From JALZAA01 sp035316005 (GTDB lineage Bacteria > Actinomycetota > Acidimicrobiia > IMCC26256 > JACDBD01), in the NCBI GenBank assembly GCA_035316005.1, contig DATFXK010000353.1:1-13031 (forward strand): a stretch of 13,031 bases of DNA. The letters run 5' to 3'. The position numbers and the translations under genes were made by a program. Numbering within the stretch: position 1 is the first letter of the stretch; each line of letters opens with the position of its first letter. The notes below the pieces were generated by a model. That model searched no databases, was not told where the DNA came from, and saw only the letters and a list, made by a program, of their open reading frames with translations. Shown piece by piece: positions 1-5,546 of this stretch.

Positions 1-25
1 CCCGCCCGCCGAGACCGAGGAGGGG

Positions 26-1660
26 ATGGGCGCGCTCACCCTGAGCGGGTTCCTCCTCGAGGTCACGCGCCGGCATGCGGAGCGCGAGGCGCTCGTCTTC
101 CACGAGCCCGACGGCGGTGTCGTGCGCTGGACGTACCGCGATCTCGAGCGCGAGACGCGCCGCGTCGCCCGTGCCGTGCTCGGCGCCGGCGCGGGCAAGG
201 ACGGCCGCGTCGCGATCCTGCTTGGGAACCGTCCGGAGTGGGTCACCGCGCTCTACGGCGTCGCGCTCGCGGGCGCCGTCGCCGTGCCGTTGAACACCTA
301 CTTCGAGCCGCCCGAGCTCGACTACGTCCTCCGTCATTCGGACGCCCAGCTGCTGCTCACCCAGACCCGCCTGCTCGGTCACGCCTACGTCGACCAGCTC
401 GTCTCGTTGTGCCCCGAGCTCCCGGGCGCGACGCCGGGTGAGCTGCGGTCGCCTCGGTTCCCGCACCTGCGCCGCGTGGCTGCGCTCGGGCTGGACGAGC
501 GGCTCGGTGCGGTGGAGCCGTGGGAGACGTTCCTCCGGCTGGGGGGTGGCGTCGCCGAGGACGTGGTGGACGCGGCGGCGGCGGAGGTCACGTCGGCCGA
601 TCACGCGCTCGTCATCTACACGTCGGGCACGACGGCGGTGCCGAAGGGCGTCCTCCACCCGCACCGGGGGCCGGCCATCCAGAGCTGGCGATTCGCCCAG
701 CAGCTGCGGCTCGATCCGAGCGTGCGGGTGTGGAGCGCGTTCCCGTTCTTCTGGTCGGCGGGGCTCGTGATGGTGATGGGCGCGACGCTCGCCGCCGGGG
801 GTTGCATCGTGCTCCAGGAGCACTTCGAGCCGGGCGAGGCGTTGCACCTGCTCGAGAGCGAGCGCGTGACCTCGCCCCACGCGTGGGCGCACCAGCTCGC
901 CGAGCTCGAGGATCACCCGGACTGGCCCGAGGTCGACTTGTCGTCGATCCGTCATTGCGAGGCGTTCACGAGCTTCGGCCGTCATCCGAGCGTGCACGTC
1001 GAGGACGCGTGGAGCCCGCGCGCCGCGTACGGCCTGAGCGAGACCTGCACGATCATCAGCTCGTTGCCCGTGGACACGCCGCGCGAGATCCGCGAGCGGA
1101 GTCAGGGCGTGATCCTGCCCGGCAACCTGGTGCGGATCGTGGATCGCGACACGGGTGAAGCGTTGCCGGTTGACGCCATCGGTGAGATCACCGTCAAGGG
1201 ACCGACGCTGATGCTCGGCTATGTGAAGAAGCTGCCCGAGGAGTGCTTCGACGAGGACGGCTACTTCCACACCGGCGACGCGGGGTACGTCGACGCCGAG
1301 GGCTATCTTCACTGGACGGGACGCATGACCGACATGATCAAGACGGGCGGCGCCAACGTCTCGCCGGTCGAGATCGAGGAGACGCTGTTGCGGCATCCCG
1401 GGCTCAAAGCAGCGCTGGCCGTCGGCATCCCCGACGCCAAGCTCGGCGAGATGGTCGTGTTGTGCGCCGTCGCCCACGACGGTGCCTCCGTCGACGAGGA
1501 CGACGTGCGCAGCTTCCTGCGGGGACGGGTCGCGAGCTACAAGATCCCGCGCCGGGTGCTCTTCTTCCGCGAGGCCGAGCTGTCGCTCACGGGCAACGCC
1601 AAGATCCGCGCCGACGAGCTCCGCAAGCTGGCGATGCAGCGCCTGTCGGTCACGTCGTGA
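26..1660 (+). CDS. AMP-dependent acyl-CoA synthetase/ligase (class I adenylate-forming enzyme)
   Basis: Predicted to activate a carboxylic acid with ATP to an acyl-adenylate and pass it to CoA in the cytoplasm. The P-loop-like motif YTSGTTAVPKG starts at residue 198, YGLSET at 335, and the hinge region TGD...GRMTDMIKTGG lies at about 416-440. The C-terminal catalytic lysine is probably K526 in LTGNAKIR. At 544 residues it has normal family length. The N-terminus TLSGFLLEVTRRHAEREALVF is typical of fatty-acid or aromatic-acid CoA ligases; the substrate cannot be read from sequence. Start choice is uncertain: GGAGG sits only 2 nt before this ATG, and the frame stays open to the left edge, so the true start may lie outside the window. 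The 3' end overlaps the convergent isochorismatase-like gene by 11 bp. Family assignment is firm; substrate is unknown. Confidence 0.93.
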   Translation: MGALTLSGFLLEVTRRHAEREALVFHEPDGGVVRWTYRDLERETRRVARAVLGAGAGKDGRVAILLGNRPEWVTALYGVALAGAVAVPLNTYFEPPELDYVLRHSDAQLLLTQTRLLGHAYVDQLVSLCPELPGATPGELRSPRFPHLRRVAALGLDERLGAVEPWETFLRLGGGVAEDVVDAAAAEVTSADHALVIYTSGTTAVPKGVLHPHRGPAIQSWRFAQQLRLDPSVRVWSAFPFFWSAGLVMVMGATLAAGGCIVLQEHFEPGEALHLLESERVTSPHAWAHQLAELEDHPDWPEVDLSSIRHCEAFTSFGRHPSVHVEDAWSPRAAYGLSETCTIISSLPVDTPREIRERSQGVILPGNLVRIVDRDTGEALPVDAIGEITVKGPTLMLGYVKKLPEECFDEDGYFHTGDAGYVDAEGYLHWTGRMTDMIKTGGANVSPVEIEETLLRHPGLKAALAVGIPDAKLGEMVVLCAVAHDGASVDEDDVRSFLRGRVASYKIPRRVLFFREAELSLTGNAKIRADELRKLAMQRLSVTS

Positions 1661-2300
1661 GCTGCGTGCGCCAGATCCCGCAGATCGTGTCGGTGTCGGT
1701 GACGAATGCATCGCCGGTGAACCGGAGCGCGTCGATGGTTCGTCGCCCAGCTTCCTCGTCGCCCGCCCCGCAGGCGTCGGCCACGACGACCGGGATGTAA
1801 CCCAGGTCGGTGCCGTGGCGAACGGTTGGCTCGATCCCGATCTCGAGCGCGACGCCGACGACGACGAACACGTTCACACCGCAGTCCCGCAAGGCGATGT
1901 CCAACGGCGTCCCCTCGAAGGCCGACATGGTGATCTTGTCGACCACCGCCTCGGTCGGGGCCGGCTCCAGTTCGGGCGTGATCGGGAACGCGGGTGAGTC
2001 TCGCAAGAACCAGGGTTCGACTTCCTCGACGGTCGACACCCGCTGCCAGGTCATCGCCTGGCGCAGTTGGAAGACGCCGGCGAGGTTCTTCGGAAGTGAC
2101 ATGTGGCGGAAGAAGAAGACCCGAACGCCTGCGCGACGTGCCGCGTCGAGCACCCGGGCGACCGCCCCGACGATCCGGTCGCGCTCGGGAACCTGCCGCA
2201 GGACGCCGACCTGCATGTCGTAGACGAGCAACGCGCCCCGGCGTGGGTCACAGGCCTCTTCGAGCGTCTCCGGGATCTGCAGCCCGAACTCTTCCTGCAT
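1650..2300 (-). CDS. Isochorismatase-fold hydrolase with Gly at the usual cysteine position
   Basis: A 216-residue protein of the isochorismatase/cysteine-hydrolase superfamily, presumably cytoplasmic. Visible motifs are LLVYDMQVG with the conserved Asp (D28), VVDKITMSAFEGTPLD with the conserved Lys (K122), and GVALEIGIEPTVRH followed by LGYIPVVVADACGAG. In nicotinamidases and other cysteine hydrolases, the residue here at G155 (codon 1836-1838, GGG on the minus strand) is the nucleophilic Cys. True isochorismatases such as EntB and PhzD have Gly there, so a non-thiol hydrolysis or a lost activity is more likely than amide hydrolysis. I chose the ATG at 2300 because GAGG lies 6 nt before it and overlaps the stop of the upstream membrane-protein gene. 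An in-frame GTG at 2369 would give a 239-residue protein overlapping that gene. No siderophore or phenazine genes are nearby, so isochorismate itself is unproven as substrate. Confidence 0.88.
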   Translation of the reverse strand: MQEEFGLQIPETLEEACDPRRGALLVYDMQVGVLRQVPERDRIVGAVARVLDAARRAGVRVFFFRHMSLPKNLAGVFQLRQAMTWQRVSTVEEVEPWFLRDSPAFPITPELEPAPTEAVVDKITMSAFEGTPLDIALRDCGVNVFVVVGVALEIGIEPTVRHGTDLGYIPVVVADACGAGDEEAGRRTIDALRFTGDAFVTDTDTICGIWRTQLTT

Positions 2301-2306
2301 GCTGGA

Positions 2307-2310
2307 CCTC
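2307..2310 (-). promoter_or_regulatory. Ribosome binding site deciding the isochorismatase-like start
   Basis: GAGG on the minus strand lies 6 nt upstream of the ATG at 2300 and overlaps the TGA stop (2311-2309) of the upstream membrane-protein gene. The arrangement favours the 2300 start over in-frame starts at 2351 and 2369, and suggests translational coupling of the two genes. Confidence 0.6.
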
Positions 2311-2593
2311 AGGACTGCGGTGTACGACGGGCATCGGACCGGCTTCGCCATCGCACGATCGTCCACCACAACGCCAGTGGCAGAGCCAACGCGGTCAACA
2401 CGCCGAGGATGATCGAACGCCCCCAGATCGCGAGCACCGCCGCAACCACGCCGACGGCCCAGAGCATGATCAACGCGCGCGTGTCGCTCCGGCCCGACCC
2501 CGCGCGAACGGTGTCGAGCGCGAATACCTCACCGTCGTTGGCCGGCAGGCCTTCGAGCCCCGTCCGCTTGCGTGGTCGGCCGTCGCTGCTCAT
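2309..2593 (-). CDS. Small two-helix membrane protein, function unknown
   Basis: A 94-residue protein that I do not recognise. It has a charged, glycine-containing N-terminal segment (about residues 1-39), a hydrophobic helix at about 40-57, a one-arginine turn (R59), a second helix at about 60-80, and a basic tail rich in Arg and Ser. This predicts a helical hairpin in the cytoplasmic membrane. The start is the ATG at 2593, 7 nt downstream of CAGTCT, a weak -10-like hexamer, with no clear Shine-Dalgarno, so it may be leaderless. The frame continues open upstream, but that part is Arg/Gly/Pro-rich shadow sequence opposite the neighbouring plus-strand gene. The stop lies 8 nt before the isochorismatase-like start, so the two genes probably form one operon. 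The hydrophobicity pattern and the operon fit make it more likely real than chance. Confidence 0.68.
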   Translation of the reverse strand: MSSDGRPRKRTGLEGLPANDGEVFALDTVRAGSGRSDTRALIMLWAVGVVAAVLAIWGRSIILGVLTALALPLALWWTIVRWRSRSDARRTPQS

Positions 2594-2600
2594 GACCGAC

Positions 2601-2606
2601 AGACTG
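2601..2606 (-). promoter_or_regulatory. Possible -10 element for the membrane-protein/isochorismatase operon
   Basis: CAGTCT on the minus strand is followed by exactly 7 nt and then the ATG at 2593. The spacing matches the other leaderless starts in this window, but the first base is C rather than T. No -35 box was recognised. Confidence 0.25.
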
Positions 2607-2640
2607 CCAGAGCCCAGGCGGTGGTCGCGCGATGAGTTCG

Positions 2641-2654
2641 CGCCGCCGGCGGCG
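2641..2654. other. 14-bp perfect GC palindrome in a divergent intergenic region
   Basis: CGCCGCCGGCGGCG is its own reverse complement. It lies in the 84-bp gap between the minus-strand membrane-protein gene and the plus-strand gene at 2678. It could be an operator or a small hairpin, but strings of G and C of this kind arise easily in such GC-rich DNA. Confidence 0.3.
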
Positions 2655-2677
2655 TCGTACGCCGTGGAGGTGAGCCC

Positions 2678-3142
2678 ATGAAGGACAAGACTCCGAGCAC
2701 CGAGATGGCGCCCCTCGAGGCGCTCGTCGGGGAGTGGAGCGTCGAGGCCTTGGCCCCCTGGGCGCCGCCGTCGGACCTGCGCGGGCGGACCGTGTTCGAG
2801 TGGATGACGGGAGGAACGTTCCTGCTCCAGCGCTGGGAGGTCCCGATCGACGAGGCGCCGGACGGTCTCGCCGTCATCGGGCGCATTCCGCAGGACAACG
2901 CCGGATACCTGCAGCACTACTTCGATTCGCGGGGAGTGGCGCGGGTCTACTCGATGACGTTCGAGGACGGTGTCTGGACGCTCAGCCGGACGAAGGCGGA
3001 CTTCTCACCGCTGGACTTCGCGCAGCGCTTCACCGGAACGCTTGGTGACGACGATCGGACGATCCGCGGCGGCTGGGAACTGGCACACGACGGCTCGACC
3101 TGGGAGCACGACTTCGACCTCGTGTACACGCGGGTGGGGTAG
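2678..3142 (+). CDS. DUF1579-like beta-barrel protein, function unknown
   Basis: A 154-residue soluble protein with no signal peptide or membrane segment. It begins with a conserved-looking LEALVGEWSVEA and has alternating strand patterns: TVFEWMTGGTFLLQRWEV, YLQHYFDSRGVARVYSMTF, VWTLSRT and FTGTLGDDDRTIRGGWEL, ending WEHDFDLVYTRV. The L..LVG.W opening and repeated aromatic beta strands resemble DUF1579 and related lipocalin/nitrobindin-like barrels, which may bind a small ligand. I see no heme-binding or catalytic motif that I can name. The start is well supported by GGAGGTGAGCCC directly before the ATG. A stop at 3142 leaves 50 nt to the VOC gene, so the three plus-strand genes here may be co-transcribed, though a separate promoter appears before the VOC gene. 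Confidence 0.85.
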   Translation: MKDKTPSTEMAPLEALVGEWSVEALAPWAPPSDLRGRTVFEWMTGGTFLLQRWEVPIDEAPDGLAVIGRIPQDNAGYLQHYFDSRGVARVYSMTFEDGVWTLSRTKADFSPLDFAQRFTGTLGDDDRTIRGGWELAHDGSTWEHDFDLVYTRVG

Positions 3143-3180
3143 CCGGCCTTGACCAGCTGATCATGTGGCGACCGTCCGCG

Positions 3181-3186
3181 TACGAT
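3181..3186 (+). promoter_or_regulatory. Probable -10 element for a leaderless VOC transcript
   Basis: TACGAT (TANNNT consensus) lies 6 nt before the ATG at 3193, placing the expected transcription start at the start codon. No Shine-Dalgarno precedes the gene. A TTGACC at 3149-3154 is 26 nt away, too far to serve as its -35 box. Confidence 0.5.
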
Positions 3187-3192
3187 GCCGGC

Positions 3193-3624
3193 ATGCCGGC
3201 TCGTCCGGACGACTCGCCGCAGATCATCCCGTACCTCTATTACGAGGACGCGACGAAGGCGCTCGACTTCCTCGTGGAGGCGTTCGGGTTCGAGGTCAAA
3301 TCGGCGTTCCGGGACGAGAACGGCGATGTCCTGACGGCGCAGCTCCGCACGGGCGACGGCGTCGTGATGATCGGTCCGGGCATGGACGAATTCGGGACGC
3401 GCGGCGTGAAGGACACGGATTGGGCGACGACGCGCATGTTCGTCTACGTCGACGATGTCGACGCCCACTACGAGCGTGCGCGTGCCGCGGGCGCGCGGAT
3501 CGTCAGCGAGCCGGCGATGCACTTCAGCGACAACAAGATCTACGTCGCCGGCGACAGCGGCAGACAGCAGTGGATCTTCGCGGAGCCCACCGGCGCCGCA
3601 GCAGAAGGAGAACGCCACGCATGA
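3193..3624 (+). CDS. VOC (glyoxalase/bleomycin-resistance fold) family protein
   Basis: A 143-residue protein with the paired beta-alpha-beta-beta-beta modules of the VOC superfamily. Module one runs from IIPYLYYEDATKALDFLVEAFGFEV through VVMIGPG (about residues 11-60). Module two runs from TRMFVYVDDVDAHYERARAAGARI to QQWIFAEPTG (about 76-135). The DA..AL.FL.EAFGFEV segment and the GA.I..EP turn are typical. The His and Glu metal ligands of glyoxalase I are not evident in module one, so it may be a non-metal or divergent member; the substrate is unknown. I chose the ATG at 3193 because a TANNNT hexamer sits 6 nt upstream. An in-frame ATG at 3163 has no ribosome site and would add ten non-conserved residues. 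Its TGA overlaps the next ATG as ATGA, implying coupled translation with the quinone oxidoreductase. Confidence 0.88.
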   Translation: MPARPDDSPQIIPYLYYEDATKALDFLVEAFGFEVKSAFRDENGDVLTAQLRTGDGVVMIGPGMDEFGTRGVKDTDWATTRMFVYVDDVDAHYERARAAGARIVSEPAMHFSDNKIYVAGDSGRQQWIFAEPTGAAAEGERHA

Positions 3625-4580
3625 AGGCCGCCGTGTACTACGAGACCGGGCCGCCGAGCGTGTTCCGATACGAGGACGTGCCCGATCCCACGGTGGGCCC
3701 GGGCGATGTCCTCGTCGACGTCGAAGCGGTGAGCATCGAGGGCGGCGACACGCTCAATCGTGCCGGCGGCGAGATGGCGACCTCGCCGCACATCGTCGGC
3801 TACCAGTGCGCGGGGACGATCGCCGAGGTCGGATCGGATGTGACCGACCGGAAACCGGGGGAGCGGGTCGTGTGCACGATGTTGTGGGGCTCCCACGCCG
3901 AGCGGGTCGCGGTGCCGCCGATCGTGACGTGGCTCGTGCCCGACGACCTCGACATCGTCGAAGCCGCCTGCATCCCGGTCGCCTTCGCCACGGCGGACGA
4001 CTGCCTGTTCGAGTTCGGCCATCTGCAGTCGGGCGAGACGGTGCTGATCCAGGCCGGGGCCGGAGGCGTCGGACTGGCCGCCATCCAGCTCGCCAAGCGC
4101 GCCGGCGCCACCGTGCTGGCGACGGCGTCCAGCGACGAGAAGCTCGACCGGCTCCGTGACTACGGCCTCGACCACGGCATCAACTACCGCACCAGCGACT
4201 TCGCGAACGCCGCCCGCGAGCTGACGGGCGGACGGGGCGTGGAGCTGGTCGTCGACTCAGTGGGCTCGACGCTCGCCGGCAGCGTGCAGGCGCTCGCGTA
4301 CCGCGGCCGGGTCTCCCTCGTCGGCAGCGCTGGTCGCGACCCGCAGCCCTTCGACGCCGGCCTGCTGATGATGGGCAACCAGACGCTCACCGGTGTGTTC
4401 CTCGGCGCCGAGGTCGCGACGCCGCGCGTACAGGCCTTGATCGATCGCCTGATCGCCGATGTCGCCAAGGGTGAGCTGCGGGTCGTCGTCGACCGGACGT
4501 TCCCGCTCCCCGAGGCTGCTGCCGCCCACGCCTACTTGGAGAGTCGTCAGGCGTTCGGACGCGTCGTGCTGATCCCCTAA
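3621..4580 (+). CDS. Zinc-independent quinone oxidoreductase (MDR superfamily)
   Basis: A 319-residue NAD(P)H-dependent reductase of the medium-chain dehydrogenase/reductase superfamily. It starts MKAAVYYETGPPSVFRYEDVP, with the GroES-like domain at about residues 1-115 and the Rossmann domain after it. The nucleotide-binding motif AGAGGVG lies at about 145-151, followed by ATASSDEKLDRLRDYG, a serine-bearing second strand often seen with NADPH. The Cys/His zinc ligands of alcohol dehydrogenases are absent, consistent with the QOR/zeta-crystallin branch. GGAG lies 10 nt before the ATG, which overlaps the VOC stop as ATGA. The same frame is open upstream to 3165, but that part is an Arg-rich shadow of the VOC gene. 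The stop overlaps the convergent SDR stop by 4 bp. Substrates are likely quinones or enones; physiological role is unknown. Confidence 0.92.
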   Translation: MKAAVYYETGPPSVFRYEDVPDPTVGPGDVLVDVEAVSIEGGDTLNRAGGEMATSPHIVGYQCAGTIAEVGSDVTDRKPGERVVCTMLWGSHAERVAVPPIVTWLVPDDLDIVEAACIPVAFATADDCLFEFGHLQSGETVLIQAGAGGVGLAAIQLAKRAGATVLATASSDEKLDRLRDYGLDHGINYRTSDFANAARELTGGRGVELVVDSVGSTLAGSVQALAYRGRVSLVGSAGRDPQPFDAGLLMMGNQTLTGVFLGAEVATPRVQALIDRLIADVAKGELRVVVDRTFPLPEAAAAHAYLESRQAFGRVVLIP

Positions 4581-5446
4581 GCAGGCACCGAGGCGACCAG
4601 CTGCTCGCTGACGTCCCACAGACGTCGGGCGGCGGCGTCGTCCCGCGCGACGGCCGATGGCGTAGCGGGCTTGCACTTGTAGAAGTAGCCGCCCGACACG
4701 CGCTCGACCTCGGGCGACGACGCGAGGTGGATCGTCGTGCGGGCGCCCTTCTCGGGGCTGATGGCGAACGGCCCGGCGATGTACCGGATGCCGAACCCGT
4801 AGACCGGTCCGAGGTCGCCTCCGCGCCCGAAGTCGCTGCGCACGAACCCGGGATGGAGCGAGTTCGCCGTCACACCCGAGCCGTCGAGCCGGCGGGCGAG
4901 CTCGCGCGCGAAGTAGATGTTCGCGAGCTTGGACTTGCTGTACGCGTTCCCCCACCGGTAGCGGCCGGTGGACTGGAGGTCGTCGAAGTCGAGCCCGTGG
5001 CGGGCGCCCTTGTGGGCGTCGGACGCCACGACCACGACCCGTGCGGGCGCGCTCGCGCGCAGCCGATCGAGTAGCAGGTCCGTGAGCAGGAAGTGGCCGA
5101 GGTGGTTGACGCCGAACGTCGTCTCGAAGCCCTCTTCGGTCTCGGTCCGTCGCCGGTGGATCAGGCCCGCGTTGTCGACGAGCACGTCGAGTCGGTCGAA
5201 GCGGTCGAGCACGGCGGTGGCGAACGAGCGGATGGACCGGAAACGGGCGAGGTCGAGCGGCATGACCTCCACCTCGTCGTTGCCGCTCCGCTCGACGATC
5301 TCGTCCCCGGCGGTGCGCCCGCGCTCCTCGTTGCGGGACGTGATGATCACACGGGCGCCCTGGCTCGCCAGCCCGACCGCGGCCTCCTTGCCGATGCCGG
5401 TGTTCCCGCCCGTGATCACGGTAATTTTCCCGGTCATGTCCGCCAT
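4577..5446 (-). CDS. Short-chain dehydrogenase/reductase (retinol dehydrogenase-like SDR)
   Basis: A 289-residue classical SDR that should use NAD(P)(H) to interconvert an alcohol and a carbonyl compound. The cofactor motif TGGNTGIG is at residues 12-19, DNAG at 91-94 (usually NNAG), the structural Asn at N114, the catalytic Ser at S142 in VVVVASDAH, and the YxxxK pair at Y169 and K173. The S-x-AH motif and LHPGFVRSDF point to the retinol dehydrogenase/WW-oxidoreductase-like branch common in actinobacteria; the true substrate is unknown. The ATG at 5446 has no Shine-Dalgarno but lies 7 nt downstream of TAGCGT, so the mRNA is probably leaderless. An ATG at 5437 is a possible alternative. The gene diverges from the GH15 gene and converges with the quinone oxidoreductase, overlapping it by 4 bp. 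Confidence 0.93.
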   Translation of the reverse strand: MADMTGKITVITGGNTGIGKEAAVGLASQGARVIITSRNEERGRTAGDEIVERSGNDEVEVMPLDLARFRSIRSFATAVLDRFDRLDVLVDNAGLIHRRRTETEEGFETTFGVNHLGHFLLTDLLLDRLRASAPARVVVVASDAHKGARHGLDFDDLQSTGRYRWGNAYSKSKLANIYFARELARRLDGSGVTANSLHPGFVRSDFGRGGDLGPVYGFGIRYIAGPFAISPEKGARTTIHLASSPEVERVSGGYFYKCKPATPSAVARDDAAARRLWDVSEQLVASVPA

Positions 5447-5453
5447 GCCGGCA

Positions 5454-5459
5454 ACGCTA
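5454..5459 (-). promoter_or_regulatory. Probable -10 element for a leaderless SDR transcript
   Basis: TAGCGT on the minus strand lies exactly 7 nt before the ATG at 5446, so transcription would start at or next to the start codon. No Shine-Dalgarno is present between them. No convincing -35 hexamer was found at 16-18 nt. Confidence 0.5.
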
Positions 5460-5546
5460 ACCCCGGACCGGCATCCGGAGGCCGGGCCGAGGGCGAATCA
5501 ACGTGGGAACATCGCCCTGGACCCGCAGCGCGAGGAACGGAGAGGA

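Noticed and set aside
2594..2917. N-terminal extension of the small membrane protein to 202 residues
   Set aside because: The added part covers the start of the well-supported gene at 2678 in antisense and has shadow-like composition; the ATG at 2593 fits the intergenic boundary better.
3149..3163. TTGACC followed by the palindrome TGATCA as a promoter with operator before the VOC gene
   Set aside because: TTGACC is 26 nt from the TACGAT hexamer, too far for a -35/-10 pair, and TGATCA is only 6 bp.
3165..3620. 152-codon in-frame extension upstream of the quinone oxidoreductase
   Set aside because: It is a frame-shifted shadow of the VOC gene; the family N-terminus MKAAVYYETG starts at 3621 with an ATGA overlap and GGAG upstream.
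4968..5546. 193-codon in-frame extension upstream of the GH15 gene
   Set aside because: It overlaps the SDR gene in antisense and is Ser/Arg-rich; the GH15 N-terminal domain begins at the ATG at 5547 with GGAGAGGA before it.
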